A DNA stretch of 5,430 nucleotides from positions 1-5,430 of the forward strand of contig JACMKH010000372.1 of assembly GCA_014380205.1 (NCBI GenBank). The letters are read 5' to 3'. Made by a program: the position numbers and the translations under genes. A model generated the notes under the pieces. It did not search any database, had not been told where the DNA came from, and was given only the letters and a program-made list of their open reading frames with translations. Of this stretch, positions 1 through 5,430 are shown piece by piece. Source of the DNA: Sphingomonadaceae bacterium (lineage in GTDB: Bacteria > Pseudomonadota > Alphaproteobacteria > Sphingomonadales > Sphingomonadaceae). Each line of letters begins with the position of its first letter. The stretch's first letter is position 1.

Positions 1-145
1 CGAGGTCCGCCCCGGCCGGGTGGTTACGTTGTACGCGCTCGAACCTGCCAGCGGGATCAAGGCGAGCCGCGTGATCCAGCTGGCCGACGACATTGCCCGC
101 AACATGTCGGCGCTGTCGGCGCGCGTCGCCGCCGATCCCGAGCGC
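1..145 (+). repeat. Direct repeat copy 1 within ftsK (alpha-domain fragment)
   Basis: This stretch aligns without gaps to 370-514, offset by 369 bases (123 codons), so the reading frame is kept. By hand count 126 of 145 bases agree (14 mismatches in the first 130, 5 in the last 15). Most changes are at third codon positions, and only about 7 of 48 residues differ, for example R/P, L/M and A/E. The left end is cut by the window, so the full repeat length is unknown. Confidence 0.9.
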
Positions 146-1741
146 CGCCCCCCGATCATCAGCACGCCCCAGCGCGGCGGCGCGCCCACGCGGCCCAAGG
201 CGAGCCAGGGCTCGCTGGACTTCCGCGACAGCTACGTCCTGCCCCCGCTCGACCTGCTCAATCCGAGCAAGGAGAAGCGCGGCGGCGGGATCGACAAGGC
301 CGCGCTCGAGCGCAACGCGCGGCTGCTCGAATCGGTGCTCGACGATTTCCACGTCAAGGGCGCGATCCGCGAGGTCCGCCCCGGCCCCGTCGTCACCATG
401 TACGAGCTCGAGCCCGCGAGCGGGATCAAGGCGAGCCGCGTGATCCAGCTCGCCGACGACATCGCGCGCAACATGTCGGCGATGTCGGCGCGCGTCGCCA
501 CGATTCCCGGGCGCAACGTGATCGGGATCGAGCTGCCCAACGTCCACCGCGAGAGCGTCGCGCTCCACGAGATCATCGGCTCATCGCATTTCGTCGACCA
601 GACCGGCCAGCTGCCGATCGTGCTCGGCAAGAACATCGCGGGCACCCCCGTCATTGTCGATCTCGCGCCGATGCCGCACCTGCTCGTCGCGGGCACCACG
701 GGCGCGGGCAAGTCGGTCGGCCTCAACTGCATGATCCTGTCGCTGCTCTACCGGCTGACCCCCGACGAATGCCGGCTGATCATGATCGATCCCAAGCATC
801 TCGAGCTTTCGATGTACGAGGGCATCCCGCACCTGCTCGCGCCCGTCGTGACCGAGCCCGCCAAGGCGATCCGCGCGCTCAAATGGGCGGTCGAGCAGAT
901 GGAGGACCGCTACCGGATGATGGCGTCGGTCGGCGTGCGCGGCCTCGCCTCGTTCAACGACAAGGTCCGCGCGGCGCGCGCCAAGGGCCAGAAGCTCGGC
1001 CGCCGCGTCCAGACCGGCTATGATTCCGCCACCGGCCAGCCGATCTACGAGGAGGAGAGCCTCGATTTCCAGCCGCTCCCGCAGATCGTCGTGATCGTCG
1101 ACGAGCTTGCCGACCTGATGATCACCGCGGGCAAGGAGGTCGAGTTCCTCATCCAGCGGCTCGCGCAAAAGGCGCGCGCGGCGGGAATCCACCTGATCAT
1201 GGCGACCCAGCGGCCCTCGGTCGATGTCATCACCGGCGTGATCAAGGCGAACCTGCCGACGCGGATCAGCTTCGCGGTGACCTCCAAGATCGACTCGCGC
1301 ACCATCCTCGGTGAGCAGGGGGCCGAGCAGCTGCTGGGCAAGGGCGACATGCTCTACATGCCGGGCGGAAAGCAGATTTCGCGCGTCCACGGCCCCTTCG
1401 TCTCGGACGACGAGGTGCTCCGCGTCGCCGAACACTGGCGCGGCCAGGGAACGCCCGAATACAATATGGCGGTGACCGAGGAGCCCGAGGACGGCGGCTT
1501 CGCATTGGACGGCGCTCCGAGCGGCGGCGACAGCCCCGAGGAGCAGGCCTACAGCCGCGCGGTCCAGCTTGTCGCCGAAAGCCAGAAGGCGTCCATCTCA
1601 TGGCTCCAGCGCCAGATGCGCGTCGGCTACAACAGCGCCGCGCGGCTCGTCGAGCGGATGGAAAACGAGGGCTATGTCTCGCGGCCCGATCATGTCGGGC
1701 GGCGCGAGGTGCTGATGGATACCGAGGGGAATAGGCTCTGA
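2..1741 (+). CDS. ftsK: DNA translocase FtsK, 5'-truncated by the window edge
   Basis: FtsK is a membrane-anchored, septum-located hexameric ATPase that pumps chromosomal DNA and activates XerCD dimer resolution. The frame is open from base 2, giving 579 visible residues; the GTG at 20 is only an internal codon. The membrane anchor must lie upstream. Counting from base 2, residues 1-48 are an extra alpha-domain fragment, about 49-95 a Pro/Arg-rich linker ending in LPPLDLLNP, and 124-171 the normal alpha segment. The RecA-like motor follows: Walker A GTTGAGKS at 231-238, DPKHLELS from 263, Walker B VVIVDELADLM with D367/E368, and TQRPSVD at 402-408. The winged-helix gamma domain, which reads KOPS, spans about 514-575 (SWLQRQMRVGYNSAARLVERM). 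Most FtsK proteins I recall have DPKMLELS, so His266 is slightly unusual. Identity is certain; the duplication could be real or an assembly fault. Confidence 0.96.
   Translation, partial: EVRPGRVVTLYALEPASGIKASRVIQLADDIARNMSALSARVAADPERRPPIISTPQRGGAPTRPKASQGSLDFRDSYVLPPLDLLNPSKEKRGGGIDKAALERNARLLESVLDDFHVKGAIREVRPGPVVTMYELEPASGIKASRVIQLADDIARNMSAMSARVATIPGRNVIGIELPNVHRESVALHEIIGSSHFVDQTGQLPIVLGKNIAGTPVIVDLAPMPHLLVAGTTGAGKSVGLNCMILSLLYRLTPDECRLIMIDPKHLELSMYEGIPHLLAPVVTEPAKAIRALKWAVEQMEDRYRMMASVGVRGLASFNDKVRAARAKGQKLGRRVQTGYDSATGQPIYEEESLDFQPLPQIVVIVDELADLMITAGKEVEFLIQRLAQKARAAGIHLIMATQRPSVDVITGVIKANLPTRISFAVTSKIDSRTILGEQGAEQLLGKGDMLYMPGGKQISRVHGPFVSDDEVLRVAEHWRGQGTPEYNMAVTEEPEDGGFALDGAPSGGDSPEEQAYSRAVQLVAESQKASISWLQRQMRVGYNSAARLVERMENEGYVSRPDHVGRREVLMDTEGNRL
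370..514 (+). repeat. Direct repeat copy 2 within ftsK (normal alpha segment)
   Basis: This is the partner of the copy at 1-145. It sits where the family normally has it, after the NARLLESVLDDF segment and before GRNVIGIELPN. It is therefore the ancestral-position copy, and the upstream one is the extra copy. Confidence 0.9.
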
Positions 1742-1801
1742 ACGGCTCGACTCGGTTTCGAGTTCGTTCGTCGCACGCGGCGCGCGTCTTCATCAGCCGA
1801 G

Positions 1802-1827
1802 GCGTAAGGGGGAAGGGGAGATTACGC
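1802..1827 (+). promoter_or_regulatory. Shine-Dalgarno inside the loop of a short inverted repeat
   Basis: A purine-rich ribosome binding site (AAGGGGAG at 1813-1820) lies 7 bases before the ATG at 1828 and supports that start. It is framed by GCGTAA (1802-1807) and its exact reverse complement TTACGC (1822-1827), which would place the site in a 14-base loop directly against the start codon. The 6-bp stem may be chance. The ribosome binding site itself is good. Confidence 0.5.
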
Positions 1828-2079
1828 ATGGATCTGGCCGCGCTGTCCGCTGAGGTCGATCAGAATTTCGACTATTTCCAACGCAACCTTACGCAGTTCC
1901 TGCGACCGCATCTCGGGCGGTTCGCGTTGCTGCGTCAGAGACATGTCGTGGGCTTTTTCGACAAGCCGGGCGAGGCAAACGCGGCTGGCGCACGGCAATT
2001 TTCCGACGGCCTCTACTCGATTCAGCAGGTGACCGACGAACCGGTCGATTTGGGCCTATATTCGAATGCCGCATATTAG
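1828..2079 (+). CDS. Small protein of unknown function paired with a retropepsin-like protease
   Basis: This 83-residue soluble protein has no signal peptide or membrane segment. An N-terminal stretch (about 1-27, DQNFDYFQRNLTQFL) looks helical. It is followed by HLGRFALLR (28-36), VVGFFD (40-45), an EA pair near 49-50, and DGLYSIQ with DEPVDLG (60-76). The layout helix, H-x-G-[KR]-[FY]-hydrophobic, V-x-G-F-[FY]-D, EA, then F/Y-x-[IV]-[QE] resembles the small DUF5678-like proteins that I recall lying beside bacterial retropepsin-like genes; this is recollection, not a search. The start has a strong ribosome binding site 7 bases upstream. The stop lies inside the next gene, so the two are probably translationally coupled. 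GC is lower than in ftsK and lolA, which suggests separate ancestry. The function is unknown; a chaperone, inhibitor or substrate-presenting role for the protease is only a guess. Confidence 0.8.
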   Translation: MDLAALSAEVDQNFDYFQRNLTQFLRPHLGRFALLRQRHVVGFFDKPGEANAAGARQFSDGLYSIQQVTDEPVDLGLYSNAAY

Positions 2080-2503
2080 CTGGCGGCACGATCGCCAGCG
2101 CCTGATCCTTCCGGTCGCGATTCTGCCATCGCTGACCGAGCAATCCGCTCAACGCTCCGAGGTGGTTTGGGGCATCCTTGACACCGGCGCCACATCGACC
2201 GGAATCAGGCAAGACGTTGTCGAGCGCCTTGGGTTGTTGAAGCGCGGGCGCCGCAGGGTCTTCACCGCGAACGGTGACATGATCGCCACCGAGCATTTCT
2301 TTCGAATGGGATTCTATCCGGGCGACTTTCGGGATTCCCCACCCGATCCCGAACGATCGCTTCCCCATGTGCTGGCGGATGAATTGCTCGGATACGCCCT
2401 GCATCCAAACTTTTCTGTTCCGGTGATTATCGGAATGGACGTCATCGGACTCTCGGACTTGCACCTTGGGCGAGATGGCTCCGTCTCGTTCGAATTGCCT
2501 TGA
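2066..2503 (+). CDS. Retropepsin-like aspartic protease (clan AA)
   Basis: This 145-residue protein has the single-domain size expected of a protease that works as a homodimer, like retroviral proteases. The catalytic motif is GILDTGATST, with Asp39, Thr40 and Gly41 (codons 2180-2188). The second conserved element, a hydrophobic pair then Gly in VPVIIGMDVIG, centres on Gly123 (codon 2432). The segment ANGDMIATEHFF (about 70-81) lies where the flap would be expected. There is no signal peptide, so it is probably cytosolic. It overlaps the 83-residue gene by 14 bases and its own ribosome binding site is weak (TGGG about 11 bases upstream), so it probably depends on coupled translation. Codon use is less GC-biased than in the flanking genes. 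The fold assignment is confident. Substrate and physiological role are not known, and activity is inferred only from the intact Asp-Thr-Gly. Confidence 0.87.
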   Translation: MPHISWRHDRQRLILPVAILPSLTEQSAQRSEVVWGILDTGATSTGIRQDVVERLGLLKRGRRRVFTANGDMIATEHFFRMGFYPGDFRDSPPDPERSLPHVLADELLGYALHPNFSVPVIIGMDVIGLSDLHLGRDGSVSFELP

Positions 2504-2573
2504 ACACCCCGGAACCTCCGGGTTCACGCCGCATTCAAACGTTTTCCGCGATCCGCCGCGCCAGATCGACCAC

Positions 2574-2578
2574 AGGAG
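2574..2578 (+). promoter_or_regulatory. Ribosome binding site of lolA
   Basis: AGGAG lies 5 bases before the ATG at 2584. It decides the start: the frame is open further upstream to a TTG at 2500, but that extension would precede a perfectly placed signal peptide and overlap the previous gene's stop. Confidence 0.75.
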
Positions 2579-2583
2579 ACCCC

Positions 2584-3213
2584 ATGTCGCGCCTAGCCGC
2601 CCTCGCGCTCATCGCGGCGCCGCTCACCCTCGTTCCCGCCCCGCTGATCGCGCCGCCCGCGCTCGCGCAGAGCGGCGGCCTCGCGCAGGTGCAGAGCCAT
2701 CTCCGCGCCGTCAGCACGATGCAGGCCGATTTCACCGAGACCAACCGCGCCGGCCAGTCGGTAAGCGGGCAGGTGTCGCTCAAGCGCCCAGGCCGCATCC
2801 GCTTCCAATATCAACGCGGGGTCAACAAGCTCATCGTCAGCGACGGGCGCGCGCTGACCTTCGTCGATTACGAGGTCAACCAGGTCCAGCGCTGGCCGAT
2901 CGGCGATTCGCCGCTCGGCGTGCTGCTCAATCCCGAGCGCGACCTGTCGCGCTTCGCCGAGGTGATCGCGGGCGGCGCGAACGAGGTGCGCGTCCGCGCG
3001 CGCGACCCCGAGCACCCCGAATATGGCGTGATCACCATCTCGTTCTCGCGCGACGCGGGCGCGCCCGGCGGGCTGATGCTCCAAGGCTGGACGGTGCGCG
3101 ATTCGCAGAACAATTTGACCACCATCCGGCTCTCGAACCAGCGCTTCGGGATGGCGATCCCCGACAGCATTTTCCGCTACCGCGACCCGCGCCCGCGCAA
3201 CCGGCGGCGATAG
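2584..3213 (+). CDS. lolA: Outer-membrane lipoprotein carrier protein LolA
   Basis: LolA accepts lipoproteins released from the inner membrane by LolCDE and ferries them through the periplasm to the outer membrane. The product has 209 residues, typical for the family. Residues 1-28 are a Sec signal peptide, short in positive charge (one Arg at 3) but hydrophobic, with a likely cleavage after Ala28 in PALA|QS. The mature part has VQSHLRAVSTMQADFTET (36-53), GQVSLKRPGRIRFQYQ (62-77) matching the LolA PGxxRxxY strand, then the repeating beta-strand pattern of the half-barrel. The C-terminus is very basic (RPRNRRR). It follows the low-GC cassette by 80 bases and ends before a strong terminator. 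In related genomes I recall it sitting directly after ftsK, so the cassette probably separates former neighbours. Whether it has its own promoter in the 80-base gap is not visible. Confidence 0.94.
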   Translation: MSRLAALALIAAPLTLVPAPLIAPPALAQSGGLAQVQSHLRAVSTMQADFTETNRAGQSVSGQVSLKRPGRIRFQYQRGVNKLIVSDGRALTFVDYEVNQVQRWPIGDSPLGVLLNPERDLSRFAEVIAGGANEVRVRARDPEHPEYGVITISFSRDAGAPGGLMLQGWTVRDSQNNLTTIRLSNQRFGMAIPDSIFRYRDPRPRNRRR

Positions 3214-3310
3214 ACAGTCAAGGGGGTTCCATTCATGCGCGCGTCAGGAACGCGGGCCTAGACAGCAGAGCGCGGAGCCGGGGCTTCAAGGGCGGGATTC
3301 CCCTGTTGCC

Positions 3311-3341
3311 CGTCACGCCCCGTCTCCCGCCTCGCGTGACG
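3311..3341. repeat. Perfect 8-bp inverted repeat in the lolA-xth gap
   Basis: CGTCACGC (3311-3318) and GCGTGACG (3334-3341) are exact reverse complements around a 15-base C/T-rich loop. No T-run follows on either strand, so it is not a simple terminator. It could be a weak RNA hairpin upstream of the terminator or a protein-binding palindrome; the sequence does not decide. Confidence 0.45.
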
Positions 3342-3352
3342 AAACCGAGGCA

Positions 3353-3393
3353 GGCCCCCGCTCCAATGCCCCCGGAGCGGGGGCCATTTATTT
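3353..3393 (+). terminator. Rho-independent terminator after lolA
   Basis: GGCCCCCGCTCC (3353-3364) and GGAGCGGGGGCC (3374-3385) form a perfect 12-bp stem with a 9-base loop, followed by ATTTATTT (3386-3393). The T-rich tail is on the + side only, so it ends transcripts coming from lolA, 140 bases after its stop codon. It isolates xth from upstream transcription. Confidence 0.85.
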
Positions 3394-3416
3394 GGAGGCG
3401 CCGCGCACGGCGCTCC
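3394..3416. other. GC hairpin between terminator and xth promoter
   Basis: GGAG-g-CGCC (3394-3402) pairs with GGCGCTCC (3409-3416) around a 6-base loop, an 8-bp stem with one bulged G. It starts immediately after the terminator T-tract and ends just before the putative -35 box. It may extend the terminator structure, or be a by-product of high GC. Confidence 0.3.
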
Positions 3417-3418
3417 GG

Positions 3419-3446
3419 TTGTCTCTCCCCCGCCCGGCGATTAGAC
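3419..3446 (+). promoter_or_regulatory. Candidate promoter of xth, possibly giving a leaderless mRNA
   Basis: TTGTCT (3419-3424) and TTAGAC (3441-3446, within GATTAGAC) are separated by 16 bases. They resemble the TTGAC / TANAnt-type housekeeping boxes of alphaproteobacteria. The -10 box ends 7 bases before the ATG at 3454, which would put the transcription start at or next to the A of ATG. No purine-rich ribosome binding site exists in the pyrimidine-rich stretch before that ATG, which fits a leaderless start. The boxes are imperfect, so this is tentative. Confidence 0.45.
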
Positions 3447-3453
3447 CCCCGCC

Positions 3454-4248
3454 ATGCCCGCGCCGCTCAAGATCGCCAGCTGGAACATCAATTCGGTCCG
3501 CTTCCGCCTCGACATCGTCGAAAAGTTCCTGAACGAGATCACGCCCGACATCCTCTGCCTCCAGGAGACCAAGACGGTCGACGAAACCTTTCCGGCCGAG
3601 GCCTTTCACCGGCTCGGCTACACGCATCAAGTCCTCAACGGCCAGCGTATGCACCATGGCGTCGCGATCGTGAGCAAGGTTCCGATCGCGGAGGACGACC
3701 GGCTCGACTGGCAAGGCAACCGCGAGGCGCGCCACGTCGGCGTACGGCTTGAGAACGGGATGCGGCTCGAAAATGTCTACGTCCCCGCCGGCGGGGACAC
3801 CCCCGACCGCGATCTCAACCCCAAGTTCGGCCAGAAGCTCGATTTTCTCGAGCGGATGACGCGCTGGTCCGAAACGCTCGACAAGCCAACGCTGCTCGTC
3901 GGCGATTTCAACGTCGCGCCGCTCGAATGCGACGTGTGGAGCCACAAGGCGCTGCTCAAGGTGGTCAGCCATACCCCCGTCGAGGTCGAGGCGCTCGGGC
4001 GGCTCCGGGCGGCCAACGACTGGATCGACCTCGGGCGGGAATTCATCCCCGCGCCCGAGCGCTGCTACACCTGGTGGAGCTATCGCGCGCAGGACTGGGC
4101 GGCGAGCGACCGCGGGCGGCGGCTCGATCATATGTGGGCGAGCGCCGACGTCGCGGCCAAGGCGGTCGCGCACGAGGTGCACGAGGCGTGCCGTGGCTGG
4201 CTCAAGCCCTCGGACCATGTGCCCCTGGTCACCGAATTTGCGCTCTGA
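3454..4248 (+). CDS. xth: Exodeoxyribonuclease III (AP endonuclease family)
   Basis: This base-excision-repair enzyme cuts DNA 5' to abasic sites and removes 3' blocking groups. It also has 3'-5' exonuclease activity on double-stranded DNA and uses a divalent metal. The product has 264 residues, close to the 268 of E. coli XthA. All active-site elements of the endonuclease/exonuclease/phosphatase fold are visible: WNINSVR with Asn11, LQETK with Glu38, YVPAGG with Tyr109, GDFNVAP with Asp151 and Asn153, TWWSYR (206-211), RLDHMWAS with Asp225, and SDHVPL with Asp254/His255. Tyr109, Asp151 and Asn153 have the same numbers as in the E. coli enzyme. The ATG at 3454 is chosen because the conserved fold starts at residue 6. 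It has no ribosome binding site but sits just downstream of a promoter-like sequence. The 3' end overlaps ribA, suggesting joint transcription. Confidence 0.95.
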   Translation: MPAPLKIASWNINSVRFRLDIVEKFLNEITPDILCLQETKTVDETFPAEAFHRLGYTHQVLNGQRMHHGVAIVSKVPIAEDDRLDWQGNREARHVGVRLENGMRLENVYVPAGGDTPDRDLNPKFGQKLDFLERMTRWSETLDKPTLLVGDFNVAPLECDVWSHKALLKVVSHTPVEVEALGRLRAANDWIDLGREFIPAPERCYTWWSYRAQDWAASDRGRRLDHMWASADVAAKAVAHEVHEACRGWLKPSDHVPLVTEFAL

Positions 4249-5299
4249 CGACGCCATCGCGACCGCGCGCGCGATCGACGCGCTGCGGCGCGGCTGGCCC
4301 GTCACGCTAGGCAATGGAGGCGGGGCGATCACGCTGCTCGCGATCGAGACCGCGACCGAGTCGGCGCTCGCCGAATTCGACGCTCTCGGCCGCGCCGACA
4401 TCGCGATCACGGCGGGCCGCGCCGAGACGCTCAAGCTCGTCAACCAGCGCGAAGCGGCAACGCCGGGCAGGCCCGTGCTCATAAGGCGCGAGGCGTGGCA
4501 CGATCTCGCGGCGGCGACTGCGCTCGCCGATCCGGCGTTCGATCTCGCCATGCCGCTCAAGGGGCCATTCTGCTCGCTCGCGATCAGCGAGGCGCTGCTC
4601 GCGGGCGCATTGCGGCTGACGGGGCTGGCGGGTCTCCTGCCGGCGGTGTTCGTGCGCGAGGGAGGGGCGACGGATGCGCTGCCGGTCTCCGCGCTCGACG
4701 CCTACGAAGATCTCACCGAACTCGCCATAGCCGCGCGCGCGCGCCTTCCCGTCGCGGCCGCGGAGCAGGCCGAAATCGTCGCGTTCCGCTCGCGCGCCGA
4801 CGCCGCCGAGCATATCGCGCTGATCATCGGAGCGCCCGACGGCCGTCCGCCGCTCGTCCGCCTCCACAGCGAATGCCTGACCGGCGACGTGCTCGCGTCG
4901 CTCAAATGCGATTGCGGGCCGCAGCTCCACGGCGCGCTCCGCGAGATCGCCGAGGCGGGCTGGGGGATTTTGCTCTACCTGCGCCAGGAGGGGCGCGGGA
5001 TCGGGCTGATCAACAAGCTGCGCGCCTATGCGCTGCAGGACCAGGGCTTCGACACGGTCGACGCCAACACGCGGCTCGGCTTCGCGATCGACGCGCGCGA
5101 TTTCGGCGTGGCCGCGCGGATGCTCGAGCTGCTCGGGCAGACGCGCGTCCGCCTGCTCACCAACAACCCAGCCAAGGTCGCCGGGCTCGAGGCGGCGTGC
5201 ATTACGGTCGTCGAGCGCGTCTCCCACGCCGTCGCCGCCAACCCCCACAACGAGAAGTATTTGGCGACCAAACGCGACCGGACGGGGCACCAGCTGTAG
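4217..5299 (+). CDS. ribA: GTP cyclohydrolase II with a degenerate N-terminal DHBP-synthase-like domain
   Basis: RibA opens the riboflavin pathway by converting GTP to 2,5-diamino-6-ribosylamino-pyrimidinone phosphate, formate and pyrophosphate. With the ATG at 4217 the protein has 360 residues. The C-terminal half (about 173-360) is complete: zinc ligands Cys220, Cys231 and Cys233 in HSECLTGD...KCDCG, EGRGIGL at 258-264, Tyr271, Asp292 and Arg294, and LLTNNPAKV. These match E. coli Cys54/65/67, Tyr105, Asp126 and Arg128 with a constant offset of 166. Residues about 18-170 resemble DHBP synthase ([31 protein letters not shown]) but lack its RENEGD acidic motif, so this half is probably inactive. 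The start is uncertain: GTG 4193 has GAGG 6 bases upstream and overlaps xth by 56 bases, ATG 4217 overlaps by 32, and TTG 4238 by 11. The overlap implies co-expression with xth. Confidence 0.93.
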   Translation: MCPWSPNLRSDDAIATARAIDALRRGWPVTLGNGGGAITLLAIETATESALAEFDALGRADIAITAGRAETLKLVNQREAATPGRPVLIRREAWHDLAAATALADPAFDLAMPLKGPFCSLAISEALLAGALRLTGLAGLLPAVFVREGGATDALPVSALDAYEDLTELAIAARARLPVAAAEQAEIVAFRSRADAAEHIALIIGAPDGRPPLVRLHSECLTGDVLASLKCDCGPQLHGALREIAEAGWGILLYLRQEGRGIGLINKLRAYALQDQGFDTVDANTRLGFAIDARDFGVAARMLELLGQTRVRLLTNNPAKVAGLEAACITVVERVSHAVAANPHNEKYLATKRDRTGHQL

Positions 5300-5305
5300 G
5301 TAGGA

Positions 5306-5430
5306 TCAGCTTTCGAGCCCGGCGATGACCCTCTCCACCTCCGCATAATCCGCCGCGAGATGGTGCGCACCGGCCGCCCGCAACCGCTCGCCGTGGCCGT
5401 CGCGGACGTGTCCGCCCGCGAGCAGGCCGA
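5306..5430 (-). CDS. Probable HAD-family hydrolase, C-terminal 40 residues only
   Basis: Read on the - strand, the frame is open from the right edge to a TGA at 5308-5306. The piece has GLLAGGHVRDGHGERLRAAG followed by AHHLAADYAEVERVIAGLES. The pattern 'G-hydrophobic-hydrophobic-x-G-G-H, then LRAAGA, hydrophobic, D-x-x-x-[LV]' is what follows motif IV in phosphoglycolate-phosphatase-like HAD proteins. The catalytic Asp motifs would lie outside the window, so substrate and activity cannot be judged. It converges on ribA with only 6 bases between the stop codons, and no terminator hairpin lies between them. The reading frame is convincing; the family assignment rests on a short tail. Confidence 0.6.
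   Translation of the reverse strand, partial: GLLAGGHVRDGHGERLRAAGAHHLAADYAEVERVIAGLES

Noticed and set aside
1749..1766. Small hairpin ACTCG-GTTT-CGAGT just after the ftsK stop
   Set aside because: The stem is only 5 bp and there is no following T-run, so it is too weak to call a terminator.
1810..1817. GGGAAGGG, a match to the FtsK-orienting sequence consensus next to ftsK
   Set aside because: A single match to a 7-fixed-base consensus is expected by chance in a GC-rich 5.4 kb, and it is explained by the ribosome binding site.
2502..2525. Imperfect hairpin (CCCGG/CCGGG plus GAAC/GTTC) at the protease stop codon
   Set aside because: It has an internal mismatch and no T-tract. It could contribute to attenuation but is not supportable as a terminator.
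1889..2527. 212-codon - strand frame across the two-gene cassette
   Set aside because: It has low-complexity, Arg/Pro/Ser-rich composition with no domain. The + strand frames have a ribosome binding site and a clear protease motif.
3235..3261. Eight-codon ORF (MRASGTRA) after lolA with a purine-rich stretch upstream
   Set aside because: It is too short to support, with no regulatory codon pattern, and it lies before a terminator rather than before an attenuated gene.
2466..3752. 428-codon + strand frame crossing lolA, the gap and xth
   Set aside because: It is Arg/Pro/Ala-rich out-of-frame translation that runs through the terminator. It is a shadow of lolA and xth.
3388..4560. Long - strand open frame (390 codons) opposite xth and the ribA start
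   Set aside because: It is antisense to a gene with a complete active site. The length comes from the scarcity of stop codons in GC-rich antisense frames, and it has no recognisable motif.
4307..5290. 327-codon - strand frame opposite ribA
   Set aside because: It is Arg/Glu-rich antisense of a fully motif-supported RibA, with no plausible independent function.

Overview
The window looks like a piece of chromosome from a high-GC alphaproteobacterium, most likely a sphingomonad. The evidence is the strong G/C preference at third codon positions, the sequence style of FtsK, LolA and RibA, and the gene order ftsK - lolA - xth - ribA, which I recall from Sphingomonadales but could not check here. 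Six gene calls lie on the + strand or start there. A seventh, partial gene enters from the right edge on the - strand.

Layout. Positions 2-1741 hold the 3' part of ftsK, the DNA translocase of the division septum, open through the left edge. Its visible N-terminal end carries an in-frame, diverged second copy of about 48 residues of the alpha domain, 123 codons upstream of the normal copy. Positions 1828-2503 hold a two-gene cassette that overlaps by 14 bases. It encodes an 83-residue protein of unknown function and a 145-residue retropepsin-like aspartic protease. Its base composition is clearly lower in GC than the flanks (about 55% against 65-70% in hand-counted 60-base lines), so it looks like an accessory insertion between two housekeeping genes.

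Positions 2584-3213 hold lolA, the periplasmic lipoprotein carrier. A 240-base gap (3214-3453) follows. It contains an 8-bp inverted repeat, a strong 12-bp terminator hairpin, a second GC hairpin, and a promoter-like pair of boxes placed so close to the next ATG that the xth mRNA may be leaderless. Positions 3454-4248 hold xth (exonuclease III). Overlapping its end is ribA (about 4217-5299), a GTP cyclohydrolase II whose N-terminal half looks like a decayed DHBP synthase domain. Six bases beyond, on the opposite strand, is the C-terminus of a probable HAD-family hydrolase.

The housekeeping genes do not form one pathway: chromosome segregation, lipoprotein transport, DNA repair and riboflavin synthesis. 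Their linkage is probably positional conservation. The most notable items are the small-protein/retropepsin pair, a recurrent but functionally uncharacterised arrangement as far as I know, and the internal duplication in FtsK. I saw no tRNA, rRNA, CRISPR array, insertion sequence or replication origin.
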